Assembly: GCA_963774555.1 (NCBI GenBank)
Contig: CAVZFL010000001.1
Span: 1,426,001-1,490,000 of the forward strand
Source: VRUE01 sp963774555
GTDB taxonomy: Bacteria > Actinomycetota > Thermoleophilia > Solirubrobacterales > 70-9
Direction of reading: 5' to 3'
DNA: 64,000 nt
Below are positions 47,805 to 55,057 of the stretch, in pieces; the stretch's first letter is position 1, and the number at the start of each line of letters is the position of its first letter. The position numbers and the translations under genes are program-made. The notes beneath the pieces are model-generated. The model saw nothing but the letters and a program-made list of their open reading frames with translations, was not told the DNA's origin and searched no databases.

Positions 47805-48125
47805 TTAGACGATGTCGACTCGGCTGCCGGACGGGAGGACCGCCTCGAGCTTGATGCCCATGGCGCTGAGGAGCAGGAACGCGTTCTCCGTGGTTGGGTT
47901 CGCGGTCTCGGCGGTCAACATGCGCCGGACACTGGACGCGTCAAGGCCTGCTCGATCGGCGAGGTCCTTCTTGGAGAGCTTTTCGGCCTCGCGGACGGAC
48001 TCCAGGGTGCTGAGAAGCTTGTTGCGCGCGACGAGCGCCTTTACGCGACGCTCGTAGCCGCCCCTCTCCTCGCTGGGAATAAGGGAGGCGAGAGCTGCAT
48101 CATGAGGATTCCGAGGCTTGGCCAC
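47805..48125 (-). CDS. XRE-family antitoxin-like regulator
   Basis: 106 residues from GTG 48125 (frame open to 48206). HTH of the HigA/XRE type: ESVREAEKLSKKDLADRAGL, DASSVRRMLTAETANPTTEN, AFLLLSAMGIKLEAVLPSG. The RRMLT...NPTTENAFLLLSAMG pattern is typical of antitoxins of RelE-superfamily pairs. A toxin remnant lies divergently at 48156-48428, an unusual orientation for this pair type. Confidence 0.8.
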   Translation of the reverse strand: MAKPRNPHDAALASLIPSEERGGYERRVKALVARNKLLSTLESVREAEKLSKKDLADRAGLDASSVRRMLTAETANPTTENAFLLLSAMGIKLEAVLPSGSRVDIV

Positions 48126-48155
48126 AAGGGAAAGGGTAGCGTGTCCGTTGCATAA

Positions 48156-48428
48156 ACGCAACACAGGGCGGGTGCGTCCGATTGTCCATCGCAGGCCGAC
48201 CTTCACGAGGTGCGCGACAAGCAGGGGGAGACGCTTTACCGCCTATTCGTGCTTTGGCAACGCAAGGAACGTCGCGTGGTGATCGTCGATGGGAGGGCAA
48301 AGGCCAACAAGTCGAAGCTGTCGGACGCTGAATACGAGGCCGTACGTGCTCTCGCCGCGAAAATCTCTGATGATCCGCCGCCATTTGCATCGGCCGACGA
48401 CTTCATTCAGGCCGATCTCAAGGCATAG
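48156..48428 (+). pseudogene. RelE/Gp49-type toxin remnant lacking its N-terminus
   Basis: Open from 48156 (after TAA) to 48428. The recognisable part begins ADLHEVRDKQGETLYRLFVL and continues KERRVVIVDGRAKANKSKLS, DAEYEAVRALAAKI, the C-terminal two thirds of a RelE/Gp49 toxin. Upstream residues do not resemble the family and no ATG or GTG is available before the domain; GTG 48210 falls inside it. A truncated product could still be made from that GTG. Confidence 0.6.
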
Positions 48429-48473
48429 GCTCGGTCGCGCTCGAGTCGAGGCACTCGATCAGGCCCTGAACTT

Positions 48474-48501
48474 GGTTCAAATACCGTCCGGTTAGGCCGA
48501 T
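48474..48501 (+). repeat. 28-bp dispersed repeat, copy C
   Basis: Identical to copies A (47070) and B (47720), 45 nt after the toxin remnant. The bases after it (GTAGACAATAACTTCC) also weakly resemble those after copy A (CGCAGACAAAAGCATCC), suggesting an older, longer repeat of about 60 bp. Confidence 0.9.
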
Positions 48502-48595
48502 GTAGACAATAACTTCCAGTCCATCTGCCATCTTGGAATATGGCCGAGATGCTCTCCGGTGTACGGATGAAGAGGGCCATCGCCGTAGCGGTGCA

Positions 48596-49285
48596 TTACA
48601 CCCGTTCGCTGCCACGGGCGAGGCGATCAAAAAGGTCCGCGAGGCCTCCAGGATCCTCGGCCATCGGGAAATGGCCCCCTGGAATCTCGATCGGATCGAT
48701 GCCCAACATCTCGCGGGCCACGAAGCGCTCGAACATGGGCTCGAAGAACTCGTCGCCGGCTGCGTAGATCAAGGCGGTCGGCACATCCGGATGCTTGTCG
48801 AGCGGGTAGTCGTCGGGCGGCATCGCCATCGGGCGCAGGTGCTGCGCCAGCGCCCGCGCTTTCTCGGGCGCTAGTCGTGGGTACATCACCGCGCAGGCGC
48901 TGTCCGGGTCCCATTCCGACGTTCCGTCCGGCAGGTCGGGCGGAAAGCGAAGCCCCTCGCGAAAGGGGGCGGGAGCGTCGTCCGGCAGCTTCACGCCGCC
49001 CATGCGGGGGCAGAGATACACGAGCATCGAGACCGGTCGCGCCGCCGCCACCAGCGTTCCCAACCCCGAGCTCTGCGAATGGGCCACGACCATCACCTCG
49101 CCATCGGCTTTCGCGAGCGCCTCGGTCGCCGCCCGGGCGCGCTGCTCGTACCCGACCTTGGGATCGTGAAGCGGAAGTTCGGGAGTGATGGCGGAGTGCC
49201 CCAGCGCTTGGAGGCACTTGGTCAGCGGCTCCCAGCAGGAAGAGTCGTGCCATGCGCCGTGGAGGAGCCCGAAAGTCGCCACCAC
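48596..49285 (-). CDS. Alpha/beta-hydrolase fold esterase
   Basis: 229 residues from GTG 49285. LLHGAWHDSSCWEPLTKCLQ is the oxyanion-hole region and VVAHSQSSGLGTLVAA the nucleophile elbow (Ser in SxS). The catalytic His is in EIPGGHFPMAEDPGGLAD and the acid likely in IYAAGDEFFEPMF. It resembles the AB_hydrolase_6 salicylate-esterase/methylesterase-like group. Substrate unknown. Confidence 0.85.
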   Translation of the reverse strand: MVATFGLLHGAWHDSSCWEPLTKCLQALGHSAITPELPLHDPKVGYEQRARAATEALAKADGEVMVVAHSQSSGLGTLVAAARPVSMLVYLCPRMGGVKLPDDAPAPFREGLRFPPDLPDGTSEWDPDSACAVMYPRLAPEKARALAQHLRPMAMPPDDYPLDKHPDVPTALIYAAGDEFFEPMFERFVAREMLGIDPIEIPGGHFPMAEDPGGLADLFDRLARGSERV

Positions 49286-49309
49286 GGTCGGTATATCACG
49301 GCTGCTTGC

Positions 49310-49591
49310 GCCGTCCCCGAAGACTTCATGTTTCAGCTGACAAGCGCCGAGGCCGAAGCTTTGAGATCACAAATTGTGATCTCAAACGAGGGCCGGGGCG
49401 GCCGCCGTTACGCGCCGTATGTCTTTACGGAGCAGGGAGTGGCGATGCTCTCTGGCGTCCTTCGCAGTGACCGAGCCATTGTCGTGAACATCGAGATCAT
49501 GCGGGTCTTCGTCGAGCTTCGCCGGGTTGCGAGCTCCTATGCCGCAATTGAGAAGAGACTCGAAGCGCCTGTTCTCCGCGCAGGGGCTTGA
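49310..49591 (+). pseudogene. ORF6N-domain protein remnant
   Basis: The frame reads AVPEDFMFQLTSAEAEALRS, then RGGRRYAPYVFTEQGVAMLS and VVNIEIMRVFVELR, which is the second half of an ORF6N DNA-binding domain as found in phage-related proteins. The first half (normally ending in NxxRFPEDF) is missing; upstream DNA belongs to the hydrolase gene on the other strand. ATG 49328 could begin a truncated product. A perfect 13-bp-arm palindrome lies inside it and a related one 2 nt after its end. Confidence 0.68.
49360..49386. repeat. Palindrome inside the ORF6N remnant
   Basis: Arms TTTGAGATCACAA (49360-49372) and its complement (49374-49386) with a single central base. Close in sequence to the palindrome at 49594-49620. 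Confidence 0.8.
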
Positions 49592-49593
49592 GA

Positions 49594-49620
49594 TTTGAGG
49601 TCACAATCTGTGACCTCAAA
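49594..49620. repeat. Palindrome just after the ORF6N remnant
   Basis: Arms TTTGAGGTCACA (49594-49605) and complement (49609-49620), 3-nt loop. Differs from the internal palindrome by the A/G at the seventh base and one fewer arm base. Confidence 0.8.
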
Positions 49621-49665
49621 GGGGATCCGGCAGTGCTCGGTCCCGTCGGCCTTTAGGCTGGAGCG

Positions 49666-49941
49666 ATGAGCCGCAAGAGCTTCACCGCCGACGAAGCCCG
49701 TCGGGTTGGCGAGCAGATCGGCATCGATTGGTCATCCGCTCCGTTTGACGTCGACGAATTCCGGGCGGGAATGGATGTGGAGCTCGAGCATGGGACCCAC
49801 GACCTCTCCACCAATGTCACCGACGACGACGCGGTCGTGACCGGCAAGATCGCGCTGGCCCATCTCAACGAGTTCCCGGACTACTACGTCCGCTTGCAGA
49901 AGATGGAGGAAGAGGCCGAGCGGGAGAGCGATTCGGCGTGA
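49666..49941 (+). CDS. DUF5661 family protein
   Basis: 91 residues from ATG 49666. Conserved pattern FTADEARRVGEQIGIDWSSA, FDVDEFRAGMDVELEHGTHD, then GKIALAHLNEFPDYYVRLQK. DUF5661 proteins are small acidic proteins often annotated only by this domain. Function unknown. 34 nt before the cupin gene on the same strand. Confidence 0.82.
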   Translation: MSRKSFTADEARRVGEQIGIDWSSAPFDVDEFRAGMDVELEHGTHDLSTNVTDDDAVVTGKIALAHLNEFPDYYVRLQKMEEEAERESDSA

Positions 49942-49975
49942 AACGGAATGGTTTCGAAGCCAACGGAGGAAAAGG

Positions 49976-50356
49976 ATGCAGAGCTGGGACCTGAAGGCAG
50001 TCGAAGCGGAGCCGCACCAGCCGCAGATCCTCGCCTCGGCTGAGGATGCGCGGACCATCGTGCTGCATCTTCCGGCCGGGGAGGAGATGCAGGAGCACGA
50101 GGTGCACGAGCGCGCGCGGGTGGTCGTCGTCGACGGCGAGGTCGACGTCACCGCCCCCGGTGAGGGGGCTGTCACGGCAAGTGCCGGCCACCTCTTCGAG
50201 TTCGACCCCGGCGAGCGGCACACGATCGCCGCACGGTCCGATGCCCGCCTCCTGCTGATCCTCACCCCGTGGCCCGGCGACGGCCATCCAGGCTCGATGA
50301 CACTCGACCAGAAGGCCGAAGCGCGCCAGCGTGCCCAGCAGCATCGCGATCGCTGA
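49976..50356 (+). CDS. Cupin-domain protein
   Basis: 126 residues from ATG 49976 with GGAGGAAAAGG upstream. One cupin barrel: LHLPAGEEMQEHEVHERARV, VVDGEVDVTAPGEGAVTASA, GHLFEFDPGERHTIAARSDA. Metal ligands of motif 1 (H...H..E) are partly present (EHEVHER) and the motif 2 His is in GERHTI. Small-molecule or metal binding is expected; enzymatic role unassigned. Confidence 0.82.
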   Translation: MQSWDLKAVEAEPHQPQILASAEDARTIVLHLPAGEEMQEHEVHERARVVVVDGEVDVTAPGEGAVTASAGHLFEFDPGERHTIAARSDARLLLILTPWPGDGHPGSMTLDQKAEARQRAQQHRDR

Positions 50357-50374
50357 GCCTGACGCAACAGACGC

Positions 50375-50530
50375 ATGGAGGCTGCTCCGAGGACCGAGCA
50401 GGAGCTGCGCGAAGAGGCGGTCTCGCGGCTGAAGAAGAAGCGAGGACGAGATCCGCCGCGAGACGGAACGGCTGCAGCGATAGTCCCCATCGTCCAGCTG
50501 GTCGGGCTGACCGGCGAACACCAAACGTGA
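50375..50530 (+). CDS. Short ORF, possible truncated 2TM-type protein
   Basis: 51 codons from ATG 50375. MEAAPRTEQELREEAVSRLK and KKRGRD resemble the N-terminus of small two-transmembrane-domain proteins (pattern ELR..A..RL.KKR), but the expected helices are absent. It may be a decayed gene or chance. Confidence 0.3.
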   Translation: MEAAPRTEQELREEAVSRLKKKRGRDPPRDGTAAAIVPIVQLVGLTGEHQT

Positions 50531-50573
50531 AGGTGCGACTACTCAAGAAATTCACTGATAGGGTGCCGCCGAC

Positions 50574-51125
50574 ATGGCGAACGTCGAGGGCAAGGCAACC
50601 GCGATCACCGTGCTCAATCCGGTCAAGTGGTGGGGGCGTCCCTGGCTCTGGCTGGTATTCCTCGTCGGCCGTCACTTTCCGGCAACTCTGAAGAAGCTCG
50701 AACGGCTGTCGTTCATCCACTACGCGCGCTGGGCCGTTATCGACCGCTTCCCCGGCGAGGGGGGTGGCCAGCGGCTTCATTACCCCTACCTCTTCTTCGA
50801 AAGCAACTTCAACGGCACCTGGGACCAGTACCTCGACGCCTTCTCGGAGGTCGTGCCGTTTCAGATGAAAGCAATCTGGGGCAGCTCCTTCGGCTTCCCC
50901 GGGCCGTTGCCGGTGGAGCCGTTCAAGGCGTACGTCCGCCACAACGAGCTGGTGGCAAACCACTACTGGTCCGCCTATCCCGGTGCGACCACGACGGAGA
51001 TCGTCTCGGCGAAGCGGGTGCAGCAGGCGCTCGAGGAGTTCATCGCCAGCTCGGCCGGACTTGGACCGGATCAGTTCGCCGCCGCCTACCGGACCTTTCT
51101 CGCCGGGGTGCAGGGCGACCTGTGA
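50574..51125 (+). CDS. DyP/P450-operon small protein 1
   Basis: 183 residues from ATG 50574, first gene of a four-gene operon. Key segments: LSFIHYARWAVIDRFPGEGG, HYPYLFFESNFNGTWDQYLD, AIWGSSFGFPGPLP, AYVRHNELVANHYWSAYPG, TEIVSAKRVQQALEEF. It is a paralogue of the next gene product (HFARW, LLFTSNFDGELDPYLE, AIWSHCVGYPG, YLRAHQIRSSLFFAAYG). The strand-helix pattern is compatible with a ferredoxin-like fold, as in DyP peroxidase halves, but no heme ligand is evident. Its stop overlaps the next start (GTGA, 51122-51125). Function unknown. Confidence 0.78.
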   Translation: MANVEGKATAITVLNPVKWWGRPWLWLVFLVGRHFPATLKKLERLSFIHYARWAVIDRFPGEGGGQRLHYPYLFFESNFNGTWDQYLDAFSEVVPFQMKAIWGSSFGFPGPLPVEPFKAYVRHNELVANHYWSAYPGATTTEIVSAKRVQQALEEFIASSAGLGPDQFAAAYRTFLAGVQGDL

Positions 51126-51670
51126 GTGACAGCGCCAATATCTCCGGTCAGGCCTACTCCCTGACCGTGCTGACCCCGATCCTCGCCGAGGGCGAAAGCA
51201 GGCTGGTCCACACGCTGGACACGCTGGCGCCCGGGGGGCAGAGCCCGCTCGCGCAGGTCCCGGGCACGCACTTCGCCCGCTGGGTGGTGATCAGCGACGT
51301 CGTCTACGAGGGCGCGCCCCAGCGCCGCGATCACCTCGATCTCGGCCGCCTCCTGTTCACCAGCAACTTCGACGGTGAGCTCGACCCCTACCTCGAGAGC
51401 CTGCGGGTCGGCCTCGGCACCCACGCGGACGCGATCTGGAGCCACTGCGTCGGCTACCCCGGCAGCGCCGATGCCGAAGGCTTCGCCTCCTACCTGCGCG
51501 CCCACCAGATCAGGAGCTCACTCTTCTTCGCCGCCTACGGCGACCGCACGGTGGAGCAGGTGAAGAGCGCGCTCGCCGCGCGCCGGGATCTGACCGAGTT
51601 CGCGCTCGACGCACAGGGCATGGACCCGGCCGCGCTGCAGGCCGCGTTCAGGGGGAAGTTCGGCCAATGA
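51122..51670 (+). CDS. DyP/P450-operon small protein 2 (paralogue of protein 1)
   Basis: 182 residues from GTG 51122. YSLTVLTPILAEGESRLVHT opens a first strand-helix unit, then GTHFARWVVISDVVYEG, LLFTSNFDGELDPYLESLRV, DAIWSHCVGYPGSADAEGFA, YLRAHQIRSSLFFAAYGDRT. Same order of conserved segments as protein 1, which has a hydrophobic helix in place of this first unit. Possibly forms a hetero-oligomer with protein 1 or with the peroxidase. The stop overlaps the DyP start (ATGA, 51667-51670). Confidence 0.8.
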   Translation: MSDSANISGQAYSLTVLTPILAEGESRLVHTLDTLAPGGQSPLAQVPGTHFARWVVISDVVYEGAPQRRDHLDLGRLLFTSNFDGELDPYLESLRVGLGTHADAIWSHCVGYPGSADAEGFASYLRAHQIRSSLFFAAYGDRTVEQVKSALAARRDLTEFALDAQGMDPAALQAAFRGKFGQ

Positions 51671-53025
51671 GCTTGCTCGACCTCGCACACATCCAGGGCT
51701 TCGTCGTGCGCGGCTACCGGCTTCCCTGCGCCGGTTACATGTTCCTGCGGATCGTCGACCCCAAGCGCGCCGGAGCCTGGCTCGCCGAGGTCGCCGATCA
51801 GGTGCTGGTCGCAGCGGAGTGGTCGGAGAAGCCCGAATCAGGGATCAACCTGGCCTTCAGCTTCGCCGGGCTCTCAACGATGGGCCTCCCCGACGTGACG
51901 CTCGCCGGGTTCCCGGAGGAGTTCCAGCAGGGGATGGCGGCGCGGGCAGCGCTGCTCGGCGACAGCGGCGAGAGCGCGCCCGAGAATTGGGACGGTCCCT
52001 TTGGCGAGCCCGAGGTGCATGTGATGGTGATGATCAGCGCCCAGGACGCCAGGGCCCTGGCCGATCACCGCGACAGCCTGCGGGCCGCGCTCGCTCGCAA
52101 CGGCGGCCTCGAGGTCGTCCACGAGGAGACCGGCGCCGCCCTGCCCGGCAACGTCGAGCACTTCGGCTACACCGACGGCTTCGCCCAGCCGGCGATCGAG
52201 GGCAGCCCGGCCGGCAACTCTCCCGGGGGCGGGGCGGTGCAGTCGGATGGCAGCTGGAGGCCGATCCGGGCGGGCGAGTTCATCCTCGGCTACGACGACG
52301 AGGAGGGCGTCCTGCCGAGCGCGCCGCCGCCCGATGAGCTCAGCTGCAACGGCTCCTTCGTCGTCTTCCGCAAACTGCACCAGAACGTCGTCGCCTTCCG
52401 CGCCATGCTCGCCGAGGCGAGCGGGCTCTACGCCGGGAGCAAGGAGATGCTGGCCGCGAAGATCGTCGGCCGCTGGCCCGACGGCACTCCGCTGGACGCC
52501 TCGCCGCAGGCACCGGACCCGGCGCTTGCCGGCGACGAACAGCGCAACAACGACTTCTCCTACGCTGAGGACGCGGCCGGGCTCCGCTGCCCGGTCGGGA
52601 GTCACATCCGCCGCGTCAATCCGCGCAGCAGCCTGCCCTTCGAGGGCAAGCTGGTAAACCGCCACCGGCTCGTCCGCCGCGGCATCACCTACGGCGACGA
52701 ACTGCCGCCCGGGGCCGGCGAGGACGGCGCCGATCGCGGTGTGCTGTTCATGTGCCTGCAGGCGAGCATCGCGCGCCAGTTCGAGTTCGTCCAGTCCCAG
52801 TGGCTGGCCGACGGCAACACCCTCGGCGTCGGCGATGACCAGGACGTGCTGCTCGGCCCCCAAGACGGCGAACCGCCGCGCAAGATGACGATCCCCGGCG
52901 AGGACCCCTTCATGCTGGGGCCGCTCTCCCGCATGGTCACCACCCGCGGTGGCGAGTACTTCTTCGCCCCCGGCACCAACGGGCTGTACTACCTGGCGGG
53001 GGCCGCCGGGGGAGGTGCCGTGTGA
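51667..53025 (+). CDS. DyP-type heme peroxidase
   Basis: 452 residues from ATG 51667. The GxxDG motif with the catalytic Asp is in HFGYTDGFAQPAIEG (about 160-174). The proximal heme His is in CPVGSHIRRVNPRSS (about 309-323), and the distal Arg is likely in RLVRRGITYGDELPPG. The C-terminal part has ASIARQFEFVQSQWL and DPFMLGPLSRMVTTRGGEYF. All key residues are intact. No Tat or Sec signal, so it acts in the cytosol with its operon partners. GTGA overlap (53022-53025) couples it to the P450. Confidence 0.92.
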   Translation: MSLLDLAHIQGFVVRGYRLPCAGYMFLRIVDPKRAGAWLAEVADQVLVAAEWSEKPESGINLAFSFAGLSTMGLPDVTLAGFPEEFQQGMAARAALLGDSGESAPENWDGPFGEPEVHVMVMISAQDARALADHRDSLRAALARNGGLEVVHEETGAALPGNVEHFGYTDGFAQPAIEGSPAGNSPGGGAVQSDGSWRPIRAGEFILGYDDEEGVLPSAPPPDELSCNGSFVVFRKLHQNVVAFRAMLAEASGLYAGSKEMLAAKIVGRWPDGTPLDASPQAPDPALAGDEQRNNDFSYAEDAAGLRCPVGSHIRRVNPRSSLPFEGKLVNRHRLVRRGITYGDELPPGAGEDGADRGVLFMCLQASIARQFEFVQSQWLADGNTLGVGDDQDVLLGPQDGEPPRKMTIPGEDPFMLGPLSRMVTTRGGEYFFAPGTNGLYYLAGAAGGGAV

Positions 53026-54293
53026 GCCTCGTCTCCGACCTGGAGCACTTCGCCGGCAGGATCGCGGCCGATGTGGAGCACTTCGTCGACGACGGGGTGA
53101 AGGCGCTCGAGAAGCACGCCGAAGAACACCCCCAGCCGCTGTTCGCGCTGCTGCGCTCCGTGCACCCGGTGCTGGTGGTCGGCAAGGTCGCGATAGTCAC
53201 CCGCTACCCCGACGTCGTCGCCGTGCTCAGCGACGACGAGACCTACGGCGTCGAACGCTATGGAGAGAAGATGAGGGCGCTGACCGGCGACTTCATCCTC
53301 GGCCTCAACCCGTCCGAGCGCTATGAGCACGATGTCACCCTGCTGCGGGCCGCCGCTCCCAGCTCCGACGGGCCGCAGCTCGCCGCCTTCGCCGACAGCG
53401 CGGCCGGGGAGCTGGTGGCGGCGGGTGTGGAAGCGGGCCGGATCGACGTGGTGGAGATCTCCAGGCGCCTGCCGGCGCGGCTGATGGGGCACTGGTTCGG
53501 CACCCCGGGCCCGGCCGAGGAGACGATGATCGAGTGGGCGCTGGCGATGTTCGAGGACATCTTCATCAACCTCAAAGACGATCCGGCGATCCACGCCCGC
53601 GCCAAGCAGAGCGCCGGCGAGCTGACTGCCTACCTCGCCGCCGCGGTCGCCGAGCGCAAGGCGGCGGGACCGTCCGCTCGCGAAGACGTGCTGGACCGGC
53701 TGATCGCGATGCAGAGCGCCGGCGGACCCTCCTTCGCCGACGCTGAAATCGTCTCCAACCTGATCGGCCTGATCGTCGGCTTCATCCCGACGGTGGCCAC
53801 GGCGACGCCGCTGGCGATCGACGACCTGCTGGACCGGCACCGGGAGCTGGAGAAGGCCCAGCGGGCCGCTCGCGACGGCGACGGGGACACCGTCCGCGCC
53901 TATATGTGGGAGGCGATGCGGCTGGCGCCGCAGGCTCCGGGCCTGTTGCGGCAGACGCGCACCGAGGCCGTGCTCGCCGAGGGCACTACTCATGCCAAGC
54001 GGGTGCCGGCCGGAACCACGGTCTTTGCCGCCACCGAGTCGGCGATGCTGGACGGCGAGGTGGTCGAGGACGCCGGCGAGTTCCGGGTGCCCCGCCCTGC
54101 CGGCGACTATCTGCACTTCGGCACCGGCACGCACGAATGCTTCGGCCGCTTCGTCAACGAAATGCAGATCCCGGCGATCGCCAAAGCGATCCTGCGCCTG
54201 CCCGGTCTCGGCCGGGCTCCGGGGGAGCAGGGGAGGCTGAGTAAGGAAGGGCCGTACCCGAAGTCACTGACGCTGATCGTCAACGACGCTTAG
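53022..54293 (+). CDS. Cytochrome P450, atypical I-helix
   Basis: 423 residues from GTG 53022. The heme-Cys loop is FGTGTHECFGRFVNEMQI (about 366-383) and the ExxR motif is in YMWEAMRLAPQAPG. The usual I-helix (A/G)Gx(D/E)T(T/S) is missing: the corresponding helix reads NLIGLIVGFIPTVATATPLA. P450s lacking that acid-alcohol pair (for example CYP74-like and the P450 halves of oxylipin synthases) rearrange hydroperoxides instead of activating O2. Together with the coupled DyP peroxidase this suggests a peroxide-using or hydroperoxide-converting enzyme; substrate unknown. No ferredoxin or reductase gene is nearby. Confidence 0.88.
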   Translation: MSLVSDLEHFAGRIAADVEHFVDDGVKALEKHAEEHPQPLFALLRSVHPVLVVGKVAIVTRYPDVVAVLSDDETYGVERYGEKMRALTGDFILGLNPSERYEHDVTLLRAAAPSSDGPQLAAFADSAAGELVAAGVEAGRIDVVEISRRLPARLMGHWFGTPGPAEETMIEWALAMFEDIFINLKDDPAIHARAKQSAGELTAYLAAAVAERKAAGPSAREDVLDRLIAMQSAGGPSFADAEIVSNLIGLIVGFIPTVATATPLAIDDLLDRHRELEKAQRAARDGDGDTVRAYMWEAMRLAPQAPGLLRQTRTEAVLAEGTTHAKRVPAGTTVFAATESAMLDGEVVEDAGEFRVPRPAGDYLHFGTGTHECFGRFVNEMQIPAIAKAILRLPGLGRAPGEQGRLSKEGPYPKSLTLIVNDA

Positions 54294-54331
54294 GTCCGCT
54301 GGGCCTGGTGCAGTGGTCGGTTGTCGAGCGG

Positions 54332-54976
54332 CTACGGCGCCAGGCGCTCGACCACCCACCGCTCGCAGTCGGAGCGGCGGAAGCGCAGGCGATCGTGCAG
54401 GCGGCTCGGCCGTCCCTGCCAGAACTCGACCGTCTCGGGGACGATGCGGAGGCCGCCCCAATGCTCGGGGCGGGGGATCTCGGTCCCCTCGGGGTAGCGC
54501 TGTTCCACTTCGCGCTTGGCGGTGTCGAGGACCGAGCGGTCGGGGATCACCTGCGACTGCGGGCTGGCGTGGGCGCCGACGCGGGAGCTGTAGGGGCGGC
54601 TGGCGAAGTAGGCGTCGGCTTCGCGGTCGTCGACCCGCTCAATCGCGCCGCGCGCGATCACCTGGCGCTCCAAGGCGTACCACGGGAACACCAGGGAGCC
54701 CCACGGGTTGGCGCTGACCTCTCGGCCCTTGCGCGAGGAGAGGTTGGTGTAGAGGACGAAGCCGCGCTCGTCGAATCCCTTCAGCAGCACCGTGCGCGAA
54801 GAGGGATGCCCGTCGGCGTCGGCGGTGGAGAAGACCATCGCGTTGGGTTCGGCCAGGTTCGGGCTCGCCAGCGCCTGCTCGAACCAGAGCGAGAACTGCT
54901 CCGGCCAGGTGGCGGCGAGGCCCTGCTCGTCCAGCGTGGCATGTTCGTAGTCGCGGCGAATGTCTCCCAGTTCCAT
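54332..54976 (-). CDS. pdxH: Pyridoxamine 5'-phosphate oxidase
   Basis: 214 residues from ATG 54976. FMN-dependent oxidase giving pyridoxal 5'-phosphate. Landmarks: NAMVFSTADADGHPSSRTVL, LKGFDERGFVLYTNLSSRKG, NPWGSLVFPWYALERQV, RPYSSRVGAHASPQSQVI, VEFWQGRPSRLHDRLRF and the C-terminal W.VERLAP. All are standard PdxH segments. A MocR-type regulator, a class that often controls vitamin B6 genes, lies 1.5 kb away. Confidence 0.95.
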   Translation of the reverse strand: MELGDIRRDYEHATLDEQGLAATWPEQFSLWFEQALASPNLAEPNAMVFSTADADGHPSSRTVLLKGFDERGFVLYTNLSSRKGREVSANPWGSLVFPWYALERQVIARGAIERVDDREADAYFASRPYSSRVGAHASPQSQVIPDRSVLDTAKREVEQRYPEGTEIPRPEHWGGLRIVPETVEFWQGRPSRLHDRLRFRRSDCERWVVERLAP

Positions 54977-55057
54977 CGAAGGCCCTTTGATTCTCGATCC
55001 CGTCTCGGTCGTGAGGAAGGTACCGGTGGGCTGGCTGGCCGGCTAGGATCGTCGGCG

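Noticed and set aside
47070..48501. Classical integron cassette array with attC sites
   Set aside because: GTTAGGC fits the core consensus, but no RYYYAAC partner is found at suitable distance for the copies, the genes are not all in one orientation, and no integrase gene is in the window.
47070..48501. 28-bp repeats as tRNA-derived attachment sites
   Set aside because: GGTTCAAAT resembles a T-loop, but the next base is A instead of the conserved C, the flanks do not form a T-stem, and no tRNA in the window shares the 28 bp.
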